Assembly (NCBI GenBank): GCA_023421245.1
Contig: JAEZTV010000022.1
Coordinates: 62,001-126,000 of the forward strand
DNA length: 64,000 nucleotides
Reading direction: 5' to 3'
From: Bacillota bacterium
Lineage (GTDB): Bacteria; Bacillota; Clostridia; Oscillospirales; Ruminococcaceae
The position numbers and the translations under genes are program-made. Position 1 is the stretch's first letter. The number at the start of each line of letters is the position of its first letter. This document shows positions 8,686-17,256 of the stretch, piece by piece. Below the pieces are notes generated by a model that worked only from the letters and a program-made list of their open reading frames with translations, was not told the DNA's origin and made no database searches.

Positions 8686-8762
8686 CATTACAGGCATCTT
8701 GCGATAATATATACTTATATGTTTATGCTTATCATAGCGATAATATAATGAAGGAGCGATAG

Positions 8763-10490
8763 ATGCTTATGAGCAAGGTTTTGATTGTTGGTGGTGTGGC
8801 AGGCGGTGCGTCGGCGGCGGCGCGCCTGCGCCGGCTGGACGAGCATGCCGAGATTATTCTGTTTGAGCGGGGCGGCTATATCTCATTTGCAAACTGCGGT
8901 TTGCCGTACTATATTGGCGGCGAGATTACCGAGCGGGCCGCATTAACCCTGCAAACGCCCGAAAGCTTTGCCGCGCGCTTTCGCGTAGATGTGCGTGTTC
9001 AAAACGAGGTTACCGCAATCGATGCGCAGAAGAAAATCGTAACGGTCAAAAATCACAAAACTGGCACATCGTATACCGAGCGATACGATAGGCTGATTCT
9101 CTCACCCGGAGCAGAGCCGATTACTCCCGCGATTGCGGGGGTGGACAGCAAGCGCGTGTTCACCCTGCGTAACATCCCCGATACCGATCGCATCAAGGGT
9201 TTTATCGATGCCGAGGCACCCCATACCGCCGTGGTGGTGGGTGGGGGATACATTGGAGTAGAGATGGCGGAAAACCTGACCAATGCCGGACTCAAGGTGA
9301 CGGTAGTAGAGCTTGCCGACCATGTGATTGCACCGCTTGATTACGAGATGGCGTGTGAGGTGCACGAGCATCTGCGCCAAAAGGGCGTAACACTGCTGCT
9401 GGGCAGAGAGGTAAAAGCCATAACCGATACCGGCAAGAGCCTTACGGTTACGATGGATGAAGGTGCGATTTGCGCGGACATGGTAATGCTCTCGATCGGG
9501 GTACGCCCTGAAAGTGCCGTCGCGCGCACAGCAGAGCTTGCGGTTAACCCACGCGGTGCAATTGTTGTAAACGAGCACATGCAAACTTCAAACCCCGACA
9601 TCTTTGCCGTCGGTGATGCGGTGGAGGTTGCCGACCTTACCACCGGCGAGGGGGCGTATATCCCGCTTGCGGGGCCTGCCAACAAGCAGGGGCGAATTGC
9701 GGCGGATAATATTGCAGGCATTCCAAGCGTTTACCGCGGCACACAGGGTACGGGGATTTTAAAGTGCTTTGATCTTACCGTGGGTACCACCGGTATTACC
9801 GAGCGTCGTGCACAACAGCTTGGGCTCGACTACGCAAAATCCTACACCTACTCGGCTTCGCACGCCACCTATTACCCGGGTTCGGGCAGCATGTCGATTA
9901 AGCTAATTTATGAAAACGGAACAGGACGCATCCTTGGTGCGCAGGCAGTGGGCTTTGATGGGGTTGATAAGCGGATTGACGTCCTTGCAACCGCCCTTCG
10001 CGCAGGGATTACGGTACACGACCTAACCGAGCTTGAGCTTGCCTATGCACCGCCCTTTTCCTCCGCCAAAGACCCTGTAAACATGGCGGGCTTTGTTGCG
10101 CAAAATGCAATGGAGGGCAGGGTAAAGCTGTTTCACTGGCACGATTTAAAACGTCTGATGCAGGAAAAATTCGTTACCCTGCTTGATGTACGCAGCAAAG
10201 AGGAGTATCAATACGGCCACCCCGAGGGGTTTATTAATATTCCGCTCGACGAGCTGCGCGCGCGTCTGGATGAGCTTGACCGCTCAAAGCCGGTTTACGC
10301 AACCTGTCAAGTGGGCTTGCGCGGCTACTACGCATGCCGCATTCTTACCCAGCACGGGTTTAATTGCTACAACCTTTCGGGAGGATACCGCCTGTACCAC
10401 AGCGTATACGGAAGTGCCGATGTTCCGGCTGCAGAAACGATGTCCTGTACCGGCGTTGACTGTTACGGCCATCCCCGCCATAAGGAATAA
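8763..10490 (+). CDS. CoA-disulfide reductase / NAD(P)H oxidoreductase with C-terminal rhodanese domain
   Basis: A 575-aa flavoenzyme fusion. Residues 5-440 form a pyridine-nucleotide disulfide oxidoreductase: FAD loop GGVAGGASAA (10-19), the single active-site cysteine in SFANCGLPYY (Cys45), a second dinucleotide fold VVVGGGYIGVEMAENL, and the FAD motif IFAVGDAVEV. Residues 460-550 are a rhodanese domain with loop CQVGLRG (Cys about 515). The arrangement matches CoADR-Rhd / NAD(P)H persulfide reductases, which reduce CoA-disulfide, CoA-persulfide or polysulfide. An extra C-terminal tail with two cysteines (MSCTGVDCYGH) follows. ATG 8763 is 6 nt after AAGGAG; ATG 8769 is the alternative. A role in thiol and sulfane-sulfur balance is inferred. 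Confidence 0.9.
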   Translation: MLMSKVLIVGGVAGGASAAARLRRLDEHAEIILFERGGYISFANCGLPYYIGGEITERAALTLQTPESFAARFRVDVRVQNEVTAIDAQKKIVTVKNHKTGTSYTERYDRLILSPGAEPITPAIAGVDSKRVFTLRNIPDTDRIKGFIDAEAPHTAVVVGGGYIGVEMAENLTNAGLKVTVVELADHVIAPLDYEMACEVHEHLRQKGVTLLLGREVKAITDTGKSLTVTMDEGAICADMVMLSIGVRPESAVARTAELAVNPRGAIVVNEHMQTSNPDIFAVGDAVEVADLTTGEGAYIPLAGPANKQGRIAADNIAGIPSVYRGTQGTGILKCFDLTVGTTGITERRAQQLGLDYAKSYTYSASHATYYPGSGSMSIKLIYENGTGRILGAQAVGFDGVDKRIDVLATALRAGITVHDLTELELAYAPPFSSAKDPVNMAGFVAQNAMEGRVKLFHWHDLKRLMQEKFVTLLDVRSKEEYQYGHPEGFINIPLDELRARLDELDRSKPVYATCQVGLRGYYACRILTQHGFNCYNLSGGYRLYHSVYGSADVPAAETMSCTGVDCYGHPRHKE

Positions 10491-10522
10491 GCGGGCGAAC
10501 GCCGCTTATTGCTGCAACGAAA

Positions 10523-10578
10523 AAAGGCTGTATGCACAAACCGCACATGCGGCTTGTGCATACAGCCTTTAGCTTTTT
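10523..10578. terminator. Bidirectional terminator between convergent genes
   Basis: A perfect 17-bp stem (10523-10539 with 10554-10570). On the plus strand it is followed by AGCTTTTTA, and on the minus strand by a T-run. It lies between the CoADR-rhodanese gene and the comFB-domain gene. Confidence 0.85.
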
Positions 10579-10580
10579 AT

Positions 10581-11219
10581 TTAATGTCTTGGCGTTGCTT
10601 TGACCTTGATGCAGGACTTTACAAGTGCTGCGGTTACCTCGCGCCCATGATCGGCAAGGTAACGGTCAATCTCGGTATTCCCCACGCGGCTTTGCGGTAG
10701 ATAGCGGGAGGGGCTATGATTCAGCGCAAATGCAATAACATCTTGTTTGCATTTTGGGCAGCTGCAAAGGTTCATGCGCTCAATGACCGATGCAGCCTTT
10801 TCTTTGATGGCAAGCTCGGCAAGGTTTACAAGCTCGTACAGATCTTCTCTGTTTTCTTGTGCGGCCGCTGGCTCGGGTGCCGCAGGTATTGCAGCAGGTG
10901 GAGATGTTGGAGCAGTCTCTTGCGCCTTTGCAGGCTCGGGGCTTTCAGCAGGCGGCGCGTTTGCCGTTTGCTCCGTCGGGGCAGGCGGCTCGGGTGCGGG
11001 GGATTCCTGCACCGGTTCCGGCTCGGCGGCAGGGGACGGTTTTGGTGCGGCAGACTTTTTAGGCCGTGCCTTTTTGTTTACAGGGGGCTGCTTTTGTATC
11101 AGCTTTGCCACCGAAAGCTCATCTTCCTGCTGCTCGTTTTCCGGTAAAAGCTCATCAACGTTACTTCCGGACGTGAGCAGATTTAGTACATGAGCAGTTT
11201 TGCTGCTTTTTCTAGCCAT
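10581..11219 (-). CDS. ComFB-domain protein with long Pro/Ala-rich linker
   Basis: A 212-aa protein. Residues 1-60 are polar. Residues about 60-120 are a low-complexity Pro/Ala/Glu linker. The C-terminal 90 residues match the ComFB family (LYELVNLAELAIKEKA, then CSCPKCKQDVIAFALNHSP with a cysteine cluster, ending in CIKVKATPRH). ComFB-fold proteins have been reported as cyclic-dinucleotide receptors in cyanobacteria; the function in Firmicutes is unclear. ATG 11219 overlaps the parA stop by 8 nt, so translation is coupled. It is the last gene of the HD-GYP/parA operon. That context supports a signalling role, but this is inference. Confidence 0.8.
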   Translation of the reverse strand: MARKSSKTAHVLNLLTSGSNVDELLPENEQQEDELSVAKLIQKQPPVNKKARPKKSAAPKPSPAAEPEPVQESPAPEPPAPTEQTANAPPAESPEPAKAQETAPTSPPAAIPAAPEPAAAQENREDLYELVNLAELAIKEKAASVIERMNLCSCPKCKQDVIAFALNHSPSRYLPQSRVGNTEIDRYLADHGREVTAALVKSCIKVKATPRH

Positions 11220-11982
11220 TTGTTTCACCCCGCTTCAACAGTTCATTAATCAACACACTGTAATCGCGGGATGCGGTCGCTCTGGGCGCATAGGTCATCA
11301 CGCTTTCGCAGTGCGCCGGTGCCTCTGCCACCGCAACACTTGTGCGGATTTTAGCTTTAAACACAATGGTGTTCAGCTGCCGCGCCACCACCTTGGCCAA
11401 ATCCTCTACATCGCGTGTAAGGTTTGTGCGATTGTTGTATTTGGTTAGCAGAATACCGTCAATGGTCAGGTTGTTGTTGTAGTATTTCCGCACGGTATCA
11501 ATTGTTTCTTTCAGCTGTGAAATGCCCTGCAAGCTGAGAATCTCCGGCACCATGGGAATGATGATGCTTGTTGCAACAGTATAGGCGTTTACCGTAAGAA
11601 TGCTAAGTGCGGGCGGGGTATCAATGATGATGTAATCGTATTCTTGTGCAATATCTCCCATGGCTTCTTTAAGAATATGTTCGCGCCCGGGGCGGTTAAA
11701 CTCAAGCTCCGCACCGCTTAGCAGGATGTTGGAGGGCAGGATATCGCAGGTTTTGGTTTCCTGTATTGCATCCTGAAACGAAACCAGCCCCTTAAATACA
11801 TCGTAGATGGTAGGGCTCTCCTCTGTTTCGGCGCCGACACTAAAGCTTAGGTTCCCCTGCGGGTCAAGATCGATGGCAAGCACCTTATAACCCAACAGCT
11901 TCAGCCCGCCGGCTAAAGCAGAGCTGGTCGTGGTTTTGCCTACGCCGCCCTTTTGGTTGGTTATCGCTATAATTTTTTTCAT
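11212..11982 (-). CDS. ParA/Soj-type P-loop ATPase
   Basis: A 256-aa deviant-Walker ATPase: KGGVGKTTT at residues 10-18 with the signature lysine, Walker A' DLDPQGNLS, and IIIDTPPALSIL. Such ATPases form dynamic patterns on DNA or position cargo, together with a ParB-like partner. No parB is adjacent. The partners in the operon are a ComFB-domain protein (8-nt overlap) and an HD-GYP phosphodiesterase 83 bp upstream. It is therefore more likely an orphan positioning ATPase than the chromosomal Soj, though the latter cannot be excluded from sequence alone. The start ATG 11982 has only a weak ribosome site. Confidence 0.85.
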   Translation of the reverse strand: MKKIIAITNQKGGVGKTTTSSALAGGLKLLGYKVLAIDLDPQGNLSFSVGAETEESPTIYDVFKGLVSFQDAIQETKTCDILPSNILLSGAELEFNRPGREHILKEAMGDIAQEYDYIIIDTPPALSILTVNAYTVATSIIIPMVPEILSLQGISQLKETIDTVRKYYNNNLTIDGILLTKYNNRTNLTRDVEDLAKVVARQLNTIVFKAKIRTSVAVAEAPAHCESVMTYAPRATASRDYSVLINELLKRGETNG

Positions 11983-12065
11983 AGTCAGCCATCCACCTTA
12001 TTTTATAATAAAAAGAACATACAAAGCAACCCGGTATTCGGTGCGGCGCTTGGCACGCGCAACCA

Positions 12066-13142
12066 TTATTGATAGCCAAGGCCGGTAACAACCACACTAC
12101 GCAGGTGCGGATCATCCAGTAGATTATACACAATCGCTTCATCCTCGGCGTTGCGTACCATCGGGCGCAGAGGCTGCGATTCGTGGTTTTTCGTTACCAC
12201 CCCTATAATCCCATTGCTTAGCCGCACACAGGTACCCACCGGATATGGCGCAACCTTGCGCAGGAACACCCGAACATACTTTTCCTCAAAAAAGGTGCCG
12301 ACACCGCCCATAATATATTCAATCGCTTCGCTGGGCAGGTTCGGCCGGCGGTATGGACGGTTGGATGTTAATGCGTCGTATACATCCGCAATGGAAAGAA
12401 TGCGTGCAAATTCCGGGATATCGTCCCCCGAAATGCCAAAAGGGTACCCCGTGCCGTCATATTTTTCATGATGGCTCAGAATGCCGTCATAGGTTGATTT
12501 GGGAATCATCTTTTTTTCCTTAAAATAGTTTGCGGCATATAAGGGATGCAGTTTAACGAGGGCATATTCCTGCTGTGTTAACCGAGCGGGCTTGTTGAGA
12601 ATTTCAAGCGATACATCCAGTTTGCCGATATCGTGGAGCATAGCGCACAAGCCAAGCTCGTATAGCTTAGTGGCGGAAAAGTCCAGCGTAATACCCATGG
12701 CAATAGCAAGTACTGCGACGCTTAAAGAATGGTGATAGGTATAATCATCGTACATCTTAAGGTCGATGATATTCGTCATGAATTGGCTGTTTTGCGAAAT
12801 GTCTTCAATCAGGTTTTCAGTTATGGCACCGACGGAATCTATCTGCTTGCGCACCACGGCATCGCTTTGGCCTTTAAAGTTTATGTACAACTGTTTGATG
12901 CTTGCAACAGCCTTAATTTTCAGTTCTTCATTGATGCTGCCCTCAATCTCGACATCGTCGTTTACACCGTCCTTGATATAGGCGCCCGCAAAGCCGCAGC
13001 TTAGCAGACGTTTGATATATCCCTCGCTTAATGCTTCTCCTCGTTTAAGCAGGATGGTGGTAAAATCCTCATAGTTGTATAGTCGAAGATCGCGTGCGAT
13101 TACCATACCGGGAACAAGCTGACTTGTCGGTAAAAAGATCAT
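12066..13142 (-). CDS. HD-GYP domain protein, probable cyclic-di-GMP phosphodiesterase
   Basis: A 358-aa soluble protein. The N-terminal part (1-120) is a divergent sensor/coil region beginning MIFLPTSQLVPGMVIARDL, common in HD-GYP proteins. The HD-GYP domain has the metal dyad H170-D171 in HDIGK and the full HHEKYDGTGYP signature (224-234), followed by ILSIADVYDALTSNRPYRRP. All metal ligands I can see are intact, so it should hydrolyse c-di-GMP. It is the first gene of a leftward operon with parA and the ComFB gene. AGGATTGG precedes ATG 13142. Confidence 0.92.
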   Translation of the reverse strand: MIFLPTSQLVPGMVIARDLRLYNYEDFTTILLKRGEALSEGYIKRLLSCGFAGAYIKDGVNDDVEIEGSINEELKIKAVASIKQLYINFKGQSDAVVRKQIDSVGAITENLIEDISQNSQFMTNIIDLKMYDDYTYHHSLSVAVLAIAMGITLDFSATKLYELGLCAMLHDIGKLDVSLEILNKPARLTQQEYALVKLHPLYAANYFKEKKMIPKSTYDGILSHHEKYDGTGYPFGISGDDIPEFARILSIADVYDALTSNRPYRRPNLPSEAIEYIMGGVGTFFEEKYVRVFLRKVAPYPVGTCVRLSNGIIGVVTKNHESQPLRPMVRNAEDEAIVYNLLDDPHLRSVVVTGLGYQ

Positions 13143-13299
13143 AATCGTCCAATCCTAACTGCTCTGCCTGTTGTATGTTGTGTATTACCTATGGCGCAGA
13201 TGGTTGTGCAAGCAGATATTATGTCGCATTTTGTAGTAATTATTCTGATTCATTTTACCATATCGTAACTGCTTTTTCAAATACCAAAGCATAGAAAGA

Positions 13300-14367
13300 C
13301 TACGCAATATATTGGTTTATAATCGGAATTTTACGCAATAGGTAGGCAACTGGCGTACAAAGCAGCAGAACCCAAGCTGAAAACGTCACGACCGACAGCA
13401 TAGGCTGCAGCAGCCCTACCGATAGTCCGCAAAGCCCAAGCTCGAGCGGAATGACAAAAAAATCGTGGATAAGGTAGATGGCAAAGGTAAGCGAAGCAAA
13501 GCGCGTAATGCGTGCGTCCCACTTCTCTCCAAAGCTTAGTGCGTAAAGGCGCTTCTTGCCAAACGCCAGCAATGCAATCGCGGGAACTACTACATTAGGG
13601 GCAGTATTGTTATACAAAAGCGGTGTAGCGGTACCGGTGTATATCGAGAGCAACGAGGTACCAACGATTGTAAATACCGCACCAAAGATTCCCGCCGTGC
13701 ACAACAAGCGCATCGTGCGTGCAGAGATAGTTACCCGATCAAGACAAAAGCCGAGCACAAACAAGCCAATAAGGCCGGGCACCTGCATGACATACTGCAT
13801 GACAGCATAAAGCGGCGTACCGCTTAACACAAACGGTACAGTGCCCGAAATCAGCAGCAGGATGATGCAACCCTGCACCAGCTGGCATGTCGAAAATCGT
13901 ACCACAACGCGCCGCAGCAATGGCGTGAGCAGATAAAGACCAATCATCAGGTACAAAAACCACAGATGCCGCCTTGCGCCCAGCGTGAACACCTTGATAA
14001 TGCCGCACAAAAGGTCTGCTGCATGGATACTGCCTGTGCCGAGCGCCGTCTCGTACAGGTGATAGGCGGTAGACCAGAAAAGGAGGGAAAGCAGCATGCG
14101 CAGGATATTCTTTTTCAGCAGCACGGCAAAAGGCAGTGACCTTTCCGGAGCAAGAAAGGTGCGTCCGCTCATCAGTACAAACCCCGCAATACACCAACGG
14201 CTGGCAGCATTGTACAGGTTTAGTACCTGCCAACGAATCGATGTTACCGGTATGCTGTCCCAATCACACGCGGTGATGTGCACAACAATCACCGCGAAAA
14301 TTGCAGCAATGCGGAGGATATCCAGATATGTCATACGCTGACTGGTCTCCGGTTTATTACTCTGCAC
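13300..14367 (-). CDS. Acyltransferase 3 family membrane protein
   Basis: A 355-aa integral membrane protein with about ten hydrophobic segments. The opening MTYLDILRIAAIFAVIVVHI holds the catalytic-type histidine typical of the acyltransferase-3 (OafA/WecH) family, which O-acylates cell-surface sugars or polymers. The acceptor cannot be told from sequence. Translation starts at GTG 14367, with AGAGGTG 5 nt upstream. It lies 68 bp downstream of a GT2-GtrA gene on the same strand, which suggests the two act on the same envelope glycan. A weak hairpin (14388-14422) sits between them. Confidence 0.88.
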   Translation of the reverse strand: MQSNKPETSQRMTYLDILRIAAIFAVIVVHITACDWDSIPVTSIRWQVLNLYNAASRWCIAGFVLMSGRTFLAPERSLPFAVLLKKNILRMLLSLLFWSTAYHLYETALGTGSIHAADLLCGIIKVFTLGARRHLWFLYLMIGLYLLTPLLRRVVVRFSTCQLVQGCIILLLISGTVPFVLSGTPLYAVMQYVMQVPGLIGLFVLGFCLDRVTISARTMRLLCTAGIFGAVFTIVGTSLLSIYTGTATPLLYNNTAPNVVVPAIALLAFGKKRLYALSFGEKWDARITRFASLTFAIYLIHDFFVIPLELGLCGLSVGLLQPMLSVVTFSAWVLLLCTPVAYLLRKIPIINQYIA

Positions 14368-14435
14368 GTTTTCACCTCTTTATAGCGCAAAGCCCAAGTT
14401 CGAATTGCGAAACTGGGCTTTGTGTCGGTATGGTA

Positions 14436-15497
14436 TTAGTTTGTCCGGGGGCGGCGTCGGAACACCCATTCGCGTTGTATCTGAAAGCTGATGATAAAAA
14501 GAAGCATGTCCACAACCACCTTAACCGCAATGGCACTGATGCCAAGCAGCTTTGTCAGCCAGAAAACCGCAAGATACGATGCTGTGGTTTGAATTGCGCA
14601 GACCACGGCGTACCGGATAAGCGACCTGTTTTGCCCTTTGCGAAACACAATGTTGCGGTTGACCTGATAGTTGAAGATGGCTGACCCGATGCGTGCAGTG
14701 TATGTTGCGGCAAGCGTGTTGTACGCAAGTGAGAATTCCTTGGTTAAATACAAAACAATGCTGAACAATACGATATCCACTGCAAACGAAGCGATGGAAG
14801 ACAGTAAAAAAAGAAAGATAAGCGCATAGATGCGTGCCGAATCACGCAGCGCACGAAAATGTGACGAGCTGTTGCCATCAATGTAGATGGTATGTATGTT
14901 TACCTCATAGACGGGAATCTCGAGTTTTTTTGCCTCAAGCAGAACGCTTGTACAAAACTCATACCGCTCGCCGCTTGCACCAATCAGCCGTCTGACAAGT
15001 TCCCGCGAAAATGCACGCAGACCGGTCTGCGTATCGCGCACCTTAATGCCGCATAGAAAGCGGAACACGTTGCGGGTAATCACATTGCCCGCGCGGCTTT
15101 TCCACGGCACATGTGCACCGTTAAAATCACGGCTGCCAAGAACCAGGCGGTCGGGATTCTCTGTGAGTGCCTGTGCGCAGCGAAGGGCATCGGCGGCAGC
15201 GTGCTGTCCGTCTGCGTCAAGCGTTACTACTCCTGTATAGTCGGGATAATTCAGCAAAAAATAGTTAAACGCGGTTTTTAGGGCACGCCCGTATCCCTGA
15301 TTCACAGCGTGAGCCAGGATATGACAGCCGTATTTATTTTGTGCCTCTGAAAATATCTCGTTACATCGTGTGGCGCTACCGTCATTTACCACAATAATCT
15401 TGCTAAATCCAACCTCAAGCAGATCGGAAAGGGTTTTTAGTAATTTTTCATCCGGGTTGTAAGCGGGAATAACCGCCACAACATTAACTTTACACAT
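14436..15497 (-). CDS. Bifunctional glycosyltransferase family 2 / GtrA protein
   Basis: A 353-aa fusion. Residues 1-220 form a GT-A glycosyltransferase: VVAVIPAYNPDEKLLKTL, VVNDGS and the metal-binding VVTLDADGQHA, similar to polyprenyl-phosphate mannosyl/glucosyl transferases. Residues about 230-350 are a GtrA-type four-helix membrane domain (SIASFAVDIVLFSIVLYL, IVFRKGQNRSLIRYAVV), thought to move lipid-linked sugars across the membrane. ATG 15497 lies 7 nt after AAGGAG. An earlier in-frame start would add 18 residues without a ribosome site. Located in the membrane; linked to the acyltransferase gene downstream. Confidence 0.9.
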   Translation of the reverse strand: MCKVNVVAVIPAYNPDEKLLKTLSDLLEVGFSKIIVVNDGSATRCNEIFSEAQNKYGCHILAHAVNQGYGRALKTAFNYFLLNYPDYTGVVTLDADGQHAAADALRCAQALTENPDRLVLGSRDFNGAHVPWKSRAGNVITRNVFRFLCGIKVRDTQTGLRAFSRELVRRLIGASGERYEFCTSVLLEAKKLEIPVYEVNIHTIYIDGNSSSHFRALRDSARIYALIFLFLLSSIASFAVDIVLFSIVLYLTKEFSLAYNTLAATYTARIGSAIFNYQVNRNIVFRKGQNRSLIRYAVVCAIQTTASYLAVFWLTKLLGISAIAVKVVVDMLLFIISFQIQREWVFRRRPRTN

Positions 15498-15641
15498 GCA
15501 AATGCTCCTTATAGATAATGAATAATTTTGCTGCTGTGGGAGCGGTAACATTAATATAACGAGATGAATCGCGGAATATATTCAGAACAATACTGCGATC
15601 TTATATAAACAATATAGCACGATAAATAACTTTGTAAATCG

Positions 15642-16232
15642 TCAGGCAGGATTATGCTCCCGATATGTATGTGTGCACAACTCCTCAATTTTATTGCGTA
15701 GAATTAGCGCATCTTCAAATGCGGCGGATTTTAGCGACGGGTTGCGAAGCAATGCTGCGGGATGCAGCGTACCCATCATAAGCCGACCGTCCTTTTCTAT
15801 CCATTGCCCGTGCTGCGCGGTCACTTTAAAATTCTCATCAATAAAATACTTTGCGGCAATTCGTCCGATACATACAATAATCTTCGGGTTAATGATATCG
15901 ATCTGACGCAAGAGATGTAAGGAACAAGCCGCCTGTTCTTCGGGCAAGGGGTCGCGGTTATCGGGGGGGCGGCACTTGATGATGTTAGCAATGTAGATAT
16001 TTTTGTCTCGGTATAATCCAATCGATGCAAGCAGCGTATCAAGCAGCTTGCCCGAACGCCCCACAAACGGAATACCCTGCGCATCCTCCTGCGCGCCGGG
16101 TGCCTCGCCGATAAACAGCACCTCGGCATCGGGCACTCCTGCACCAAACACCACATTCGTTCGTGTTTGGCACAAGGCACAGGATGTGCATTGTGTTATC
16201 ATCTGTTTGAGTTCGTTCAGGTCGTTTGCCAT
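15642..16232 (-). CDS. Uracil-DNA glycosylase, type 4 (iron-sulfur)
   Basis: A 196-aa family-4 UDG that removes uracil from DNA. Motif 1 is GEAPGAQEDAQGIPFVG (42-58), and motif 2 is HPAALLRNP (from 157). The four [4Fe-4S] ligands are C15, C18, C87 and C103, with the usual spacing. The C-terminus is short and helical. GGGAGGAA lies 9 nt before ATG 16232. This family is often linked to the radical-SAM repair pair, which is located at 27,920 in this window and not beside it. Confidence 0.93.
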   Translation of the reverse strand: MANDLNELKQMITQCTSCALCQTRTNVVFGAGVPDAEVLFIGEAPGAQEDAQGIPFVGRSGKLLDTLLASIGLYRDKNIYIANIIKCRPPDNRDPLPEEQAACSLHLLRQIDIINPKIIVCIGRIAAKYFIDENFKVTAQHGQWIEKDGRLMMGTLHPAALLRNPSLKSAAFEDALILRNKIEELCTHTYREHNPA

Positions 16233-16425
16233 AATAGGGTTCCTCCCTTTTCATTCACATCAACAAGCCGCAAGCGCTGGGCATGGGAACAGGCATCTTC
16301 GTTATGGTATCGCTGCCTCTGCGGCGGGGTACATACTGCCATCATGCAATAATTATAGCACAACTTTACCGCGGCAACTACCATGAGAAAGAATCCGGAT
16401 TACTCATCAATTTGCCGCATAAGGG

Positions 16426-16454
16426 TTGAAAAAGAATGCTATAGGGCGTACAAT
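16426..16454 (+). promoter_or_regulatory. Sigma-A promoter of pduL
   Basis: TTGAAA (16426-16431), a 17-nt spacer and TACAAT (16449-16454), 91 bp before the ATG. Confidence 0.65.
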
Positions 16455-16544
16455 AAAGATGTAAGATGTGATAAGTGTGGTTTTGTATACAGAGCAATTC
16501 ATCACTATAGTATTGATTTTTATTGGGAAGGAAAGGGTATTGAA

Positions 16545-17117
16545 ATGAAGTTTATTGTTGAAACATCCGCACGCCACGTACATGTCAGCAAAGAGGATTT
16601 AAAGACGTTGTTTGGCGAGGGCGCGTCGCTTACCAAAAAGAAGGATCTTTCACAGCCCGGGCAGTTTGCCTGTGAGGAGCGTGTTACCATAGTCGGCCCT
16701 AAGAGCAGCCTTACAGGCGTGTCCATCCTAGGCCCTGAAAGGCCGTCTACACAGGTTGAGGTTTCGGCTACTGATGCACGCACGCTTGGTATTACAGCAC
16801 CCATCCGTGAATCGGGGGATACTAAGGGCAGTGCCGGCTGTAAGATTGTCGGCCCCAAAGGCGAGGTGGAGCTCGGCGAGGGCGTTATTGTTGCGAAGCG
16901 TCACATCCACGCTACCCCTGCCGATGCCGAGGCGCTGGGTGTTTCCGATAAAGAGGTAGTTGCGGTACGCGTAAAAACCGCTGACAGAACCCTTGTGTTT
17001 GAGGATGTTGTGGTTCGCGTATCCGATAAGTTTGCGCTTGCAATGCACATCGACACCGACGAATCCAATGCCGCAGGTTGTGCCGGCATGGTCGAAGGCG
17101 AGATTGTTCGCCTGTAA
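16545..17117 (+). CDS. pduL: Phosphate propanoyltransferase (PduL-type phosphotransacylase)
   Basis: A 190-aa enzyme that interconverts acyl-CoA and acyl-phosphate. It shows the two half-domains of PduL: the first with SARHVHVSKEDL (zinc histidines in HVH) and GPERPSTQVEVS, the second with VIVAKRHIHATPADA (HIH). No N-terminal microcompartment-targeting helix is present: the protein starts directly at MKFIVETSARHVHVS. No pdu or microcompartment genes are nearby, so it likely acts in the cytoplasm as the acetate-forming phosphotransacylase (inference). ATG 16545 follows GGAAAGGG by about 7 nt. An upstream extension of the frame has no ribosome site. Confidence 0.92.
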   Translation: MKFIVETSARHVHVSKEDLKTLFGEGASLTKKKDLSQPGQFACEERVTIVGPKSSLTGVSILGPERPSTQVEVSATDARTLGITAPIRESGDTKGSAGCKIVGPKGEVELGEGVIVAKRHIHATPADAEALGVSDKEVVAVRVKTADRTLVFEDVVVRVSDKFALAMHIDTDESNAAGCAGMVEGEIVRL

Positions 17118-17134
17118 GAAGCAGAAATGTTGGG

Positions 17135-17166
17135 AATGCGGCGGGTATCTACCCGCCGCATTTTTG
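17135..17166 (+). terminator. Terminator of pduL
   Basis: AATGCGGCGGGTA (17135-17147) pairs with TACCCGCCGCATT (17150-17162), followed by a T-run. Confidence 0.9.
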
Positions 17167-17256
17167 TCGCGTCCGCGCCCGCATACGGGTACGGTTGCTT
17201 AATATATGCTGCAAAGGTATATACTCTGCACAAAAGCTTAACTTAGCGGCGGTGCG

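Noticed and set aside
9102..9584. Minus-strand ORF inside the CoADR-rhodanese gene
   Set aside because: Shadow of the real coding frame; composition is atypical and there is no ribosome site.
11212..11982. Chromosome-partition soj of the origin region
   Set aside because: No parB, rnpA, rpmH, gidB or parS-like sites are adjacent. The operon partners are signalling proteins, so the specific name was not used.
16383..16544. N-terminal extension of PduL with a Cys-containing segment
   Set aside because: The frame is open, but the promoter -35/-10 lies inside it and a good ribosome site sits before ATG 16545.
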